DNA of 64,000 bases, taken from NCBI GenBank assembly GCA_963971535.1, contig OZ020589.1, positions 54,999,743-55,063,742 on the forward strand. The letters are read 5' to 3'. Under the pieces are notes generated by a model, which saw only the letters and a list, made by a program, of their open reading frames with translations, was not told the DNA's origin and did no database searches. How positions within the stretch are numbered: the stretch's first letter is position 1; each line of letters starts with the position of its first letter. Source of the stretch: Notolepis coatsorum. Taxonomy: Eukaryota; Chordata; Actinopteri; Aulopiformes; Paralepididae. Positions 10,913 through 21,785 of the stretch are shown in pieces. A program made the translations under genes and the position numbers.

Positions 10913-12057
10913 CAATGCCGTTTGTTTAGACATTCACAAGACTTGCATAACGTTACAACTGCACGGCGGCAGTTTCAACAACATTATTATTGTCTCTTAC
11001 CTTAGATGAGCCGCGCCTGCTGCATACATCCCACAACGTCATCTTTTCCATTCATTCATCCAGATAGGGCGGCGGCATTGTTGTTATTGATATCATCTTC
11101 ATCAATGCCATCAGCCCTGTTTAGACATTCACAAGACTTGCGTAACGTTAGCTAGCAAGCAAGCTAGTCGACAATATCTCGTTCCTCCATTGCAGCGCTA
11201 TCTACAGTACTAGAGCATTCAAAGTGCCCGCGAGGCGATGACGTTGTTGTTGTTGTGACGTTTAGCTTTTATCGCAGGTGTATATATATATCATCAAACG
11301 ATGCACAATAAGTTCATGAACTATAACAAAACACTCCACCCTGGGCCTGATAGCTGCGGTGGTAGCCCTTTAGCTACATTAGCTCCAACAAGTTATCTTC
11401 TTAAACTGAGATAAAAATTATTTTGAAAACAAGCTCGCTGCAGAGCCACAGTACGGCACAAGATAAACCATTATCTGATTGGGCCACAAGGCTGTCAATC
11501 ATGCTACAGATGAAGCCTTTAGTTTTCATGCACGCTTTGCCACGACGCGCGCGCGGTGATATCACGTCGTTTTAATTAATTAGGACCCCAGGCTGCTGTT
11601 CTGTTTTATGCCGCCAGGAGGCGCAAAGTCGACCGGCGGCGGTCTATTGAGTATTGACTTCCTCATTCATCACTGTGCCTTTGTGTCGATAACATGAGCC
11701 ACTGTCAACGTTGGGACGGCGCGAGACTGAGAGAGACTTTATTGTGAAGCTAGCGAACATTGCATTCCTTATTAATTTCAGTAACGTTATGTTTTCAAAG
11801 AATTAAGGACATGTCAACAACAGGGTGGATCTGGAATGCAACTGAAAACTACGATGGCTTTGTTATTACACGACGAACGAGGTAACGTAACGTTTACTCC
11901 AGGGACAACGGTGGAAATAATGAATGAATGAATGAAATAACTTTATTTAACAGATTGCACGGAATGTTTGTGTCATTATACTTATTTCAGTATGGCTGCC
12001 TGTAACCATTGATGACCACTTTCAAAAGAAAATGACTAATTTCTGTGCAGTGATAGA
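10913..12057. other. No convincing gene
   Basis: The motif GTTTAGACATTCACAAGACTTGC occurs in part at about 10925 and 11118. An 80-bp stretch at 11440-11520 resembles 23650-23730. An ATG at 11811 opens 24 codons that end at a GTAACG donor-like site near 11881; it could be a first exon of the SWIM/YqaJ-like gene whose remnant starts at 12413, but support is weak. At 11920-11975 a short LINE-like tail lies on the minus strand. Confidence 0.35.
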
Positions 12058-12205
12058 GTATTGATTGATTGATTGATTGATTGAAAACTTTATTAACAGA
12101 TTGCAGAATGGGTACAGTACAGTACAGCTCAATACACACAATTGTTAAGGGGATGCAGACCAGAGAAAGACTTTCGTCTTGTTTACATCAGGGTCCCCCA
12201 ATCAA
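12058..12205 (-). repeat. LINE-like 3' tail, inverted copy
   Basis: Reverse complement of the 10464-10605 element, starting with TTGATTGATTGATTGATTG on the plus strand and ending near CAGGGTCCCCC. It retains the GTACAGTACAGTACAGCTCA block. Confidence 0.7.
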
Positions 12206-12412
12206 TTCACCTAATGTTAGTGTACAGAGACTGCAGATGTAAATGAGCTCATAGCTATATCTGGTACAATGCATTGTACATTGTCCCTTCAGTGGCACTG
12301 TTTTTGCACTTTTTGATTTTAGCCTGTGGTGGTGATTAGCTGTTAAAGTGAAGCTTCTTATGAGTGGTTGTTTATTTATTCTATACTAATTTCAATTATA
12401 TTTATGTCTTAG

Positions 12413-12655
12413 GTTTTGCACTCTCAGCGGCTAAGGGAAGCTCCACTCGAGCCATGGGTTATCCTTCATTCAAGTGGCAAAGTGGAGACTGCCCATTGCA
12501 CATGCATGGCTGGCGTGGCAGAATCTTGTAATACAAATCCTACGGCTGGTATACATTCAGAGCTAGAAGAATCACAGCTTCGAAGATCCATGACGTGGTG
12601 TCCATCAGTGTCACCAAGCCAGCCATCTCTACTGTCAATGCTGTGACCTCACATC
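12413..12655 (+). pseudogene. SWIM zinc-finger / YqaJ-domain gene remnant
   Basis: After an acceptor-like TTATGTCTTAG, the frame reads VLHSQRLREAPLEPWVI, then HCTCMAGVAESC. This matches the SWIM-type zinc finger (CxCx...CxH) of a multicopy family of fish proteins that fuse SWIM to a YqaJ-like nuclease domain. The expected CxH half is lost at ESC. In a shifted frame from about 12553, residues RARRITASKIHDVVSIS resemble the start of the YqaJ domain. The two halves are joined out of frame and the rest is missing, so this is a decayed fragment. The call is from recognised motifs, not from a search. Confidence 0.6.
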
Positions 12656-12734
12656 CTGACACATTGTCATACTGACTGTTTCGTTACATCTGTTCTAGCA
12701 ATGTTGTACCAATGTTTACCACTGTTTTCCATAT

Positions 12735-12866
12735 GTTCAAGTTTCAAGTTTCTTTAATAGTTGTCATACAGAAGTACAGAATAATTTTATACAAAATGCT
12801 TCTTACTGTTACGCTCCAGAGACTGTGCTAGACAAGTAAAAATAGAGGTCCCAGTGTTCAGTCATT
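12735..12866 (-). mobile_element. Rex1/CR1-group LINE 3' end fragment
   Basis: About 130 bp nearly identical to the 3' end at 1160-1300, starting with GTTCAAGTTTCAAGTTTC on the plus strand. It is followed at 12885-12925 by a short piece (AATTGAAAATGGGGGACCC) of the LINE-like tail family seen at 10464. Confidence 0.85.
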
Positions 12867-12925
12867 TGTCATATAGCAACTATTATGAATTGAAAATGGG
12901 GGACCCTGATGTAAACAAGACAATT

Positions 12926-13724
12926 TTTCTGTTTGATATCTCAATGTTTTGTAATAAAAAAAATTATTCTGATTGGACAAGAGATAACAATTATTTGCAT
13001 CTTTATTGTAACAAATGTATGAACAGTCAGCAATAGATGTCAAATGATTTACAGTAATATCAAGTAACAAGTGACTTATATCTCGACCATTAGCCAATGG
13101 AAATGCATCTTCAGAAATAGGATCAGAGAAACAAGACTGACACAAAACCAAATAGGGAACAGGTATTAGTCAGCTAGGTAAGATTGGATTACAACTGAGC
13201 TCAACATGATTAGAACACAGACTCAGAATTTGTATATTTACAGTTGAATCATTGTATATTACATTTGCACTCTGGTTGGATGCCAAACCTCTTTTCATTG
13301 TACTGTACTTGTGCTGTATAATGACAATACATTTTAATCTAATCTAATCTTTAGACAAGGTTTAATAAGGTGCAAGGTTCAAAGTAATCAATTATTAGTA
13401 TCAATTTATTTGTCTAAAGATGATCCATGATCCTTTTTGATGACTGAGAGTGTGAACTCTCAAATGGCAACGATAAATACTACAGTAGGTGGTGGACAAT
13501 TAGCATTTCAATGGTGTGGGGGTTGCAGTCTAGAGCGTGGAACTCTAAACCTCCTCCCAGAGGGCAGTAGCTCATACTGGAGTAGTGGCAGTATGTGGAA
13601 AGGACTACCCCATTGGATGTGGTTTGAGCTATCAGGTAATGGTATTCTTGAGGATGCAAGGCTGGAAGTTAGACAGCATACTCACAACAGTTTGGCTCAG
13701 CACCAACAACCCATTTTCTTTCAC
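12926..13724. other. No gene seen
   Basis: AT-rich sequence without recognisable coding or structural features. AATCTAATCTAATCT at 13336-13351 is a short TAATC repeat, possibly another LINE tail. Confidence 0.4.
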
Positions 13725-14105
13725 TCTAAAGTACAGTTTATTCCCCCTCAAATGTATATACTCTATTATTACTATATACTATTTTTGTATCACAAACAGT
13801 GCTGTATATTTCTAGACCTCTTCCAATGTACAGTTTATATGTCTGAGGAGAAGACTGGTACTCATCATCTTCGTCTCCACAAAGTAGGCTACTGGGGGGT
13901 CTACTGTATATGAGACATATTTCCTTTAGAGTGAAAGAAAAATGACATGTGAACAAGTATGTTGTGTGCCAGGTTAATGTACTCTACTATTTTTGTATCA
14001 CAAACAGTGCTGTATATGTACAGTTTAGCCCCCCCCCCAACAGTGCTGTATATTTGTAGACCTCTTCCAATGTACAGTTTATATGTCTGAGGAGAAGACT
14101 GGGTC
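13725..14105. repeat. Degenerate tandem/dispersed repeat
   Basis: Two copies of CCAATGTACAGTTTATATG plus TCTGAGGAGAAGACTGG (13824-13860, 14068-14102) and of TTTTTGTATCACAAACAGTG (13783, 13990). The same words appear once at 10325-10375. The short ORFs overlapping them are not credible genes. Confidence 0.6.
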
Positions 14106-15092
14106 TCGGGCTGCCTGTCCTGTTCTCCTCCTCCTTCTCCTTCAGCTGAGCCTCCAGCTCCTCGCACCTCTTGGCAGCCAGATATGGACACATGGAACAC
14201 ACACAATCACACATGCACAAGTACACAAACATAAACACAATGACCATCAGACCATCAGTCCATTAGTACATTAAAACCAGACACTGTCTGCAGACTCTTT
14301 ACATCTTTACTACCGTAGGCTCCATCACCTTGGAACAGATAATACTTGTGCAGGCTCTATCACAACATTATAGAAATATGTGTTTGTTATTAATCAAGCA
14401 GGCTTGGATCCCATACATGTAGGTTTAACAATAGAGATGTTTACAGGCTCAAGACAGTTTTCTGCTCTGTTGTGAGTCCTGTTTGTTTAAACAGAGAAAG
14501 ATTTTAACCTTGTCTGGCCAACAGTACCACTTTCTGGCCTGTGATTGTCTCTCTCTGGCCTGTGGTTTTGATTGTGACTGGCTGGCTGTATTCCTACTTG
14601 TTTGCAGTCCATTTTGCATTTTGTTACAATGTTGCCAACATCTGCATAGAGCAGGAGATCATAATGAGTTTCCCACACATTGCAAAATGAAATTCAAGGA
14701 CTTTCAAGTACTTTCCTTCTCAGCCCTTCACCATACGGCCGTGTTGCTAGCATTCGCATACAACCCCCCCCCCCCCTACATTTACATGTAAATGCAGGAG
14801 GGGGGGGGGTGTATGCAGCCACACTACAGTATACCACACTACCGGATCTCCTCGCTGGTAAACAAGAATACCCTGAAGACTAGTTAGAAGTTAGATTTGA
14901 CACGTTTTAATATATACACTTTGACTGCTGAATTTACACGTAAAGATAACAGTAGAAATAAGTCAAATGAGCAGACATATAAAATCACAGTTTTTCACAT
15001 TAGGATCTAACATCCTTTAGGCCACCTTGTTTATGGTTTGATTCAGTTTTAGTAGAATGTAAAATACATGAATGATGAAATGAGCACATAAA
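14106..15092. other. No gene; contains a C/G-tract palindrome
   Basis: Unremarkable sequence apart from the inverted repeat at 14755-14815, listed separately. Confidence 0.4.
14755..14815. repeat. C-tract/G-tract imperfect palindrome
   Basis: GCATACA followed by a run of 13 C, then TACATTTACATGTAAATGCA, then a run of G and TGTATGC. The arms pair across the central ACATTTACATGTAAATG, giving a hairpin with a G:C-rich stem. Confidence 0.85.
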
Positions 15093-15496
15093 GTGCAGAC
15101 ATACTATAAAATCCTATCTACATGGGTGTTCCAGGTTAGTGTGTTATCGACAAAAATCCCAAGATATTTATATGAAGAGACCTGTGAGATGGACTGTGTG
15201 TGGATGACCACAGGCCTGTGGTCCCCAACACCTCTGGGGTCAAACACCATCTCCCCAGTCTTCTTAACATTTAAAACCAGACAGTTATTGTCGCACCAGT
15301 TTACAAACCTCTGGATTTCCAAATAATAGTCAGCTAGGTCACTGTCATTCTTAATTAGAGCTAAAATGGCAGTGTCATCAGAAAATGTTATGAAGCGGTT
15401 GTTAGGATAGATGCTTCTGCACTCGTTTGTATATAAGGTAAAAAGCACAGGTGAACTTACTATACCCTGGAGAGCTCCAGTGCTCAGGGTTCTAGA
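15093..15496 (-). pseudogene. LINE reverse transcriptase fragment (divergent Rex1/CR1-group family)
   Basis: The minus strand from 15448 to 15104 encodes 114 codons of RT palm and thumb: ITFSDDTAILALI with the catalytic DD, FVNWCDNNCLVLNVKKT and SYKYLGIFVDNTLTW. It differs in sequence from the 1636-3572 family and so is a second CR1-group family. About 75 bp of it (15123-15195) recurs at 15550-15620 and 18455-18525, showing local duplication. Confidence 0.8.
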
Positions 15497-16487
15497 TTCT
15501 GAAAGAGTGCCGTTAACACTGACCCGCTGAGAGAAATTGTACAGACAGGGTGGGTGTTCCAGGTTAGTGTGTTATCGACAAAAATCCCAAGATATTTATA
15601 TGAAGAGACCTGTGAGATGGACAGCACCCGACCGATCCACTTCTGCTGCTCCACGGTGAGAGCTGCAGGCCAGGCCTGCGACAGCAGCTGTAGGCCGACA
15701 CACACAGTAGAGTTCAAGTTCAAGTTTCTTTATTAGTCGTCATACAGAAGTACAGAATACTTTTATATAAAATGCTTCTTTCTGTTTTGCTCCAGAGATT
15801 GTGCTAGATAAAAATAGATAAGTATAAAATAAGTATAAAATATAAGTCAAGTACGTAAACAAAAGTGTTCAATATATATACATATATACAATGTACAATG
15901 CAGAGTAGGTTGAGTTTAGATTCCCTGACTAAAAGTGATATAATCACAGAATTTGCCATATAAAACTCACCTCTGCACTGTCAGCAGGCAATAGGGCCAT
16001 CAGTGAAGCCATCCTCCAAACACTGCTGTGCTCTGAGGATCAAAAATAGAGAATTGAGGGGGTGGAGAGAATCCTGGCCATCAGGGGAGAGGGGGATCCA
16101 GACACTCAGCTGGGAGACTCCTGTGTCAGGATCAGAAGAACACCTCACATCAATAGTGACGCTTCCAGCATTGGTGGCTTAATCAGCTGGTCAGAAGATG
16201 TGTCAGAGCCACCTCTCACCTGCTCCCTAAGCACCTCCGAGGTGAAGAACTTCATCAACACCCCCATGGAGGTTCTCAACTGGCCTTGCCACACACAAAG
16301 CATCGAGAGGGTTGTTAAAATGGTGACTGAGGCCTCTGCTAAGTACTTTTCACAAGAAAAAAGGGATGGAGGGATCAGGGCCCAGGAGACCAGCAGGAGG
16401 CTGATGTCCAAGAATGAATCCAAGCAGGACTTGTGCAACCTGATCAAATTTAAGAAGATAGAGGATTGATGGAGCCCCATGGATTTT
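15496..16487. repeat. ~990-bp direct repeat, left copy
   Basis: Matches 18401-19388 almost throughout; by eye the differences are a few substitutions and a 4-bp indel. The two copies directly flank the L1 fragment 16488-18400. Inside are a short LINE RT piece (15550-15620), a Rex-like LINE 3' end on the minus strand (about 15713-15990, starting GTTCAAGTTCAAGTTTC), and the ORF 16062-16469. Confidence 0.92.
16062..16469 (+). CDS. Unrecognised 135-codon ORF, left duplicate
   Basis: An open frame encoding a charged protein with the conserved-looking stretch WPCHTQSIERVVKMVTEAS near residues 74-92. A CHTQ-x-VER-x2-K-x-VTEAS motif occurs in uncharacterised, repeat-associated animal proteins, so this may be the C-terminal end of a transposon- or host-derived gene; I cannot assign a function. 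The frame is open through the preceding AGAATTGAGGG, so the true start may be an upstream exon. A near-identical copy is at 18963-19370 and a decayed one at 19400-19610; three related copies suggest a once-real coding unit. Confidence 0.45.
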   Translation: MERILAIRGEGDPDTQLGDSCVRIRRTPHINSDASSIGGLISWSEDVSEPPLTCSLSTSEVKNFINTPMEVLNWPCHTQSIERVVKMVTEASAKYFSQEKRDGGIRAQETSRRLMSKNESKQDLCNLIKFKKIED

Positions 16488-18400
16488 TTTTTGATCAAAT
16501 TTTTTATTATTATTCACACGAAACAAGACAACACATTAACCACAATCACAATACATAGAACTTCACAAGAAAATAACAAAAACAATAATAATAATACAGA
16601 CTAACAATTATACAGACAAGAGAAAAGAAAACAGAGTTCAACCTTCTAAATTTAATTCCAAGGGGTACTATCTAATAAATGGTCTTTCCCAGTGTTCAGC
16701 CCCGATTCCCGGCCGTGTGACCCTATATTAATAAAACGTACATCTCCAATCCACCACAAGGACCATTTTTTGAGAACACGACCCGAAAACAGAGCAATGA
16801 ACCTTCATGAAAAAACAAAAACCTGTAGAGGTGTTCCATAGACTCACAGAGACCGTGTAAAAGTGGCCAAACAGTGAAGAAATAGTTAAATAGCTGCCCC
16901 CCCATAATATCCCCAGCTAAACTCAAGATGACAAGACAAAGGACAAGACAGACAAAAACATTTCCTCCTCCCCCTCCCAAGAGACCGCCGGACTCACCCG
17001 AACACGCACCCCAACCCCGCTCAGCCGCACACTGCGGTCTTTACCTTCTCAGCTGCTGCGAACCACAGGTCAATTCCAGCCTGCCCCACCCCAATCACCC
17101 GGGCTGTGGATATCTCAAGATAAATCACATCCAATAGAGTTAGGGACCAGTTAATCATTGTAAGCTTCTCAGGCTCCTTCCATCTCATTGCTATTAGCTT
17201 CTTCGCTGCTGTGACGCCCGCTAGGACAACCCTTTTCAGTTGTACGGACGCGGGTAGTGTCGTTATATCGTTCAGGAGTAGCGTAACAGCTGTGAATGGG
17301 ATAGTTAAGCCACACAGATCTGAAAGTTTGTCCGTTATTGACCTCCAGAAGCGGGCCACTGGTGGGCAATCCCAATACATATGCATATAAGTGCCAGTGG
17401 CCTTTTGAGAGCACAAAGTGCACCGAGAGTCGGTTATCAGTCCCATAGCATATAGCTTCCTAGGTGTAAGATAGGTCCTATGAATATAATTAAAATTAAT
17501 TTGCTGGTGATTGGGGTTGCGGGAAGATAATGCCACATTTGCCCAAACATCATCCCAGTCAAACTCGGGGTCCAACTCCGGGATATCCACACGCCAGATT
17601 GTATCCAATGATAAATTTTTATACGTGGATTGAATTAAGAGCGTATAAAAGTCGGAGACAAACCCTCTGGATGTCGTCCTGTCCACTATGAGCCTGAGGA
17701 AGGGGTGTGGGTGCAAGGCTTGAGCCCACGGTACGCCATGCGCCCTCAGTGCTGACCTTAGTTGAAGGTAAAGAAAGAAGGACTCGCCGGGAAGATCATA
17801 AAATTCTCTTAAGTCCTGAAACGCACGGAGGCCGTTCTTATCATAAATATCCTCCAGAGTATGCACTCCCCTCCTTTGCCATTGAGGAATATTAACCGGC
17901 TTGTGTCCAACAAGTAATTGCTGGTTATTAAAAATTGGAGAGTCCAGGTGCCAAGGGCATTTAACCCCACACGACCTCTGTACATTACGCCACGTTTGGA
18001 TCACGTGAGTTATGATCGGTCCATACCTCAGCCGGCATTTCGAAATAGAGACAGTGGAGTACACTACATCCTGCAATCTTAGCGGAGATACCGCCGCCGC
18101 TTCTAAGGAGCGCCACGATACAGCCTCTACAGGGTCTAGCCAGCACATCAGAGGTCTCAGTGAAAAGGACCAGAAATAAAGTTTAAAATCAGGGATTGCG
18201 AGGCCCCCATCTTGTTTTCTACGTTGAGTAGTAGCCCTTTTGATTCTCGGGCGTTTGTTATTCCAGACAAACTTAGATACCATCGATTGTACCTTGCGCC
18301 AGTGGTCTATTGGAGGGGGCAGGGGGAGCATTGAGCTAATAAAATTTATCCTAGGCAGGATGTTCATTTTGATTATGGAAGCCCGGGCTTGTAAGGAGTT
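16488..18400 (-). mobile_element. 5'-truncated L1 retrotransposon
   Basis: Minus-strand L1 with its A-rich 3' end at 16488 (T-rich on the plus strand) and the last ~460 codons of ORF2. It is flanked immediately by the two ~990-bp direct repeats, which have the geometry of a target-site duplication but are far longer than usual. Confidence 0.88.
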
Positions 18401-18405
18401 ATTCT
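17021..18405 (-). pseudogene. L1 ORF2 C-terminal region
   Basis: An open frame encoding the part of ORF2 after the RT active site: MNILPRINFISSMLPLPPP, FVWNNKRPRIKRATTQRRK, GLAIPDFKLYFWSF, then NYIHRTYLTPRKLYAMG and a Cys-rich end CTLCSQKATGTYMHMYWDCP. This is typical of teleost L1 (Swimmer-like). The frame stays open into the flanking duplicated DNA (to 18628) by chance. Endonuclease and RT core are missing, so it is inactive. Confidence 0.88.
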
Positions 18406-19388
18406 GAAAGAGTGCCGTTAACACTGACCCGCTGAGAGAAATTGTACAGACAGGGTGGGTGTTCCAGGTTAGTGTGTTATCGACAAAAATCCCAAGATAT
18501 TTATATGAAGAGACCTGTGAGATGGACAGCACCCGACCGATCCACTTCTGCTGCTCCACGGTGAGAGCTGCACGCCAGGCCTGCGACAGCAGCTGTAGGC
18601 CGACACACACAGTAGAGTTCAAGTTCAAGTTTCTTTATTAGTCGTCAAAAGTACAGAATACTTTTATATAAAATGCTTCTTTCTGTTTTGCTCCAGAGAT
18701 TGTGCTAGATAAAAATAGATAAGTATAAAATAAGTATAAAATATAAGTCAAGTACGTAAACAAAAGTGTTCAATATATATACATATATACAATGTACAAT
18801 GCAGAGTAGGTTGAGTTTAGATTCCCTGACTAAAAGTGATATAATCACAGAATTTGCCATATAAAACTCACCTCTGCACTGTCAGCAGGCAATAGGGCCA
18901 TCAGTGAAGCCATCCTCCAAACACTGCTGTGCTCTGAGGATCAAAAATAGAGAATTGAGGGGGTGGAGAGAATCCTGGCCATCAGGGGAGAGGGGGATCC
19001 AGACACTCAGCTGGGAGACTCCTGTGTCAGGATCAGAAGAACACCTCACATCAATAGTGACGCTTCCAGCATTGGTGGCTTAATCAGCTGGTCAGAAGAT
19101 GTGTCAGAGCCACCTCTCACCTGCTCCCTAAGCACCTCCGAGGTGAAGAACTTCATCAACACCCCCATGGAGGTTCTCGAATGGCCTTGCCACACACAAA
19201 GCATCGAGAGGGTTGTTAAAATGGTGACTGAGGCCTCTGCTAAGTACTTTTCACAAGAAAAAAGGGATGGAGGGATCAGGGCCCAGGAGACCAGCAGGAG
19301 GCTGATGTCCAAGAATGAATCCAAGCAGGACTTGTGCAACCTGATCAAATTTAAGAAGATAGAGGATTGATGGAGCCCCATGGATTTT
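18401..19388. repeat. ~990-bp direct repeat, right copy
   Basis: Near-identical partner of 15496-16487. It includes the Rex-like 3' end (about 18618-18880) and the second copy of the 135-codon ORF. Confidence 0.92.
18963..19370 (+). CDS. Unrecognised 135-codon ORF, right duplicate
   Basis: Same protein as 16062-16469 with one visible substitution (EVLEWP for EVLNWP). It was copied as part of the ~990-bp direct repeat. Confidence 0.45.
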   Translation: MERILAIRGEGDPDTQLGDSCVRIRRTPHINSDASSIGGLISWSEDVSEPPLTCSLSTSEVKNFINTPMEVLEWPCHTQSIERVVKMVTEASAKYFSQEKRDGGIRAQETSRRLMSKNESKQDLCNLIKFKKIED

Positions 19389-19399
19389 ATCAATAGGCT

Positions 19400-19610
19400 A
19401 CATTGAGACGTTTGTTAAAATGGTAACAGAGGTTTCTGCTGAGTAGTTCTGGAAAGAGCTCACCTATTTATGGCTGACGTTGACTTTAAGTTTGTGTTTG
19501 TAGGTTGGTGGCTAAAGCAGTACAGTAGGAGATCTTGCCATCCAAGAATGAGTCCAATCAAGATATTGGAACCTGGCAAAGTTCAAGAAGTCAGGAGATC
19601 GAGATTTAGA
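19400..19610 (+). pseudogene. Decayed third copy of the 135-codon ORF end
   Basis: GTTTGTTAAAATGGTAACAG and AAGAATGAGTCCAATCAAGA parallel the region of 16062-16469 that encodes VVKMVTEAS and MSKNESKQD, but a TAG stop and an insertion break it. It sits directly downstream of the right duplicate, so the ORF family was tandem here before the L1-linked duplication. Confidence 0.6.
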
Positions 19611-20164
19611 ACTTAGGTGTTTGTGTGCATTACAAATACAATTTATAATTTGTTAGTATTATTATTATTGATCTTTGGAATTGTATCCAGTTATATACAG
19701 TTCACTTGTTAATACATTTGATGGCTTTGTCATTATACAATACCAATGGGTTCAAATGGTAAAATCAGCCATTTTGAAATCCAAAATTATGCAGGTTATA
19801 TTTATCCTATCCCAAAAATGACCTCATATGAATGAATGAATTCCCCATTAAGAAACACATCATTTAGACACCTTGCATGTTAGGAATTCCTTCAGATTCA
19901 TGTTATCATCCATGTATGGCCAAGGGGTGAAAAAACTATAGCAGACACCCGCCGAAGGGCATTGATTAGGGAGACGTTCTTCCATGTCCAGACTTACCCA
20001 TTCCATGACAAAGTCTATTCATGTTGGAATGAAAAAAGGTCACATCAAGTTAAAATATATTTTCATATTGTATGAAAAAAAGAAGGTAAGATTCAGACTG
20101 AACAGACATTTCTCTTAGGGGATGGATCAATAAAGTATATATCCATGTAATTATGACTACTTAC
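19611..20164. other. No gene seen
   Basis: AT-rich sequence with no recognisable feature. Confidence 0.4.
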
Positions 20165-20640
20165 ACTGTTCCGTGTCGACTGACGCTTGGACCAGCTCTG
20201 CGTCAGATGGAGAACGCGGCCCCGCTGCAGCTGTGGTGGCGGCAGCTGCCTCCTTGCGGTCACGGAGACGAACGTAGCGGACGACGTCCTCCATAATTTT
20301 TGTCTTCGCCGGCGTCTTTCGTACGTAGGCGACATAGCTAAGCAAATGTGAAGATGCATGCTTTGAGTGCTTGGCATTCCAATAACACACAACTAACCAC
20401 ACAACATTATATTAATCGATTGAATTTAATTTGTATACGTTCAAACATACCGGACAGTATTGGGGTCCTTTGACTGGTACAGGTCCTGCAGGGTCTCACT
20501 CTTGTACTGGCCGAAGCCAACAAGGGCCAGGCCCTCCTGCCCGGGCAGGAGACACCTCTCTTTGGCCGACTAGAATGCCCGGATATAGTGGACCAACTCC
20601 ATAAAGTCCACATAGGCACTCGAGTAGCGAGTTAAGGCAT
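20165..20640 (-). pseudogene. Two exon-like segments of an unrecognised gene
   Basis: On the minus strand an acceptor-like TGTCTTTAG at about 20642 precedes a frame reading YVDFMELVHYIRAF, a TAG stop, then GLALVGFGQYKSETLQDLY, ending at a consensus donor GTATGT near 20450. After ~100 bp an acceptor TTTGCTTAG opens a second frame reading YVAYVRKTPAKTKIMEDVV and RYVRLRDRKEAAAA, ending at donor GTAAGT near 20163. The order, splice sites and protein-like composition support real but decayed exons. I do not recognise the family. The in-frame TAG suggests a pseudogene. Confidence 0.5.
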
Positions 20641-21440
20641 CCTAAAGACAGATACAATGAGACAGTTCAGTTATTAGACAGTTCAGTTATAGAAGTTTTC
20701 TATTTGTACCTACCCCTAGCAGACTGTACAGCATGTATTGTGTTTAATTACACTTGCTTGACTTGCTCACAATAGAAACACACAGTAATACAGTAGATGC
20801 TTTGTTTTATCCTATCCTTACGGGAATTCGTTTGGTGCCATTAATTCACATTACCTGGCATTAGCAATAGAATGACAAACAGCAAGATGCATGTCATGTC
20901 AGCATGTATTGTGTTCAATTACACTTGCTTGACTTGCTCACAATATAAACACACAGTAATACAGTAGATGCTTTGTTTTATCAAGCGCGCACACACGGTG
21001 TTATAACCAAATAACTCGAGTAGCGAGTTAAGGCATCCTAAAGACAGATACAATGAGACAGTTCAGTTATTAGACAGTTCAGTTATAGAAGTTTTCTATT
21101 TGTACCTACCCCTAGCAGACTGTACAGCATGTATTGTTCAATTACACTTGCTTGACTTGCTCACAATATAAACACACAGTAATACAGTAGATGCTTTGTT
21201 TTATCAAGCGCGCACACACGGTGTTATAACCAAATAACTCGAGTAGCGAGTTAAGGCATCCTAAAGACAGATACAATGAGACAGTTCAGTTATTAGACAG
21301 TTCAGTTATAGAAGTTTTCTAGTTGTACCTACCCCTAGCAGACTGTACAGCATGTATTGTGTTCAATTACACTTGCTTGACTTGCTCACAATATAAACAC
21401 ACAGTAATACAGTAGATGCTTTGTTTTATCAAGCACGCAC
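20618..21440. repeat. Three tandem copies of a ~220-bp unit
   Basis: Units beginning CTCGAGTAGCGAGTTAAGGC start at about 20619, 21018 and 21239. The first interval is longer (~400 bp) because of inserted sequence. Each unit includes the acceptor-like site and first ~24 bases of the exon-like segment above. Confidence 0.9.
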
Positions 21441-21785
21441 ACACAGTGTTATATTAACAAACGCATTCATCAATAGTAATATATAGCGTGCACGCACGCA
21501 CACACACAACGCACACACACGGTGTTATAACCAAATAGCGCTCTGATTAACAAATAGTAATATATAGGTTTCTTTAGACTAGAATAAGTTAAATTAACTT
21601 ACCGTCTCTGGAAAGTTTAACGCTGGTCTGTAACGCTGTGACTGAGCTATAATCCAAATGTTGAAAGAGTGCCAACACAGATCCAAAAACAGTTTAACCT
21701 ATTGGTAAACAAACGCATTGTTGAAAATATACACTGACTGCTGTTGTGACATGGTTTAAGATAGTATTGACTAGTTTACTAGTCG
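21441..21785. other. No gene; CA-rich stretch
   Basis: Contains a short CACACA/GCACGCACGCAC stretch at about 21490-21520. No coding feature is seen. Confidence 0.4.
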
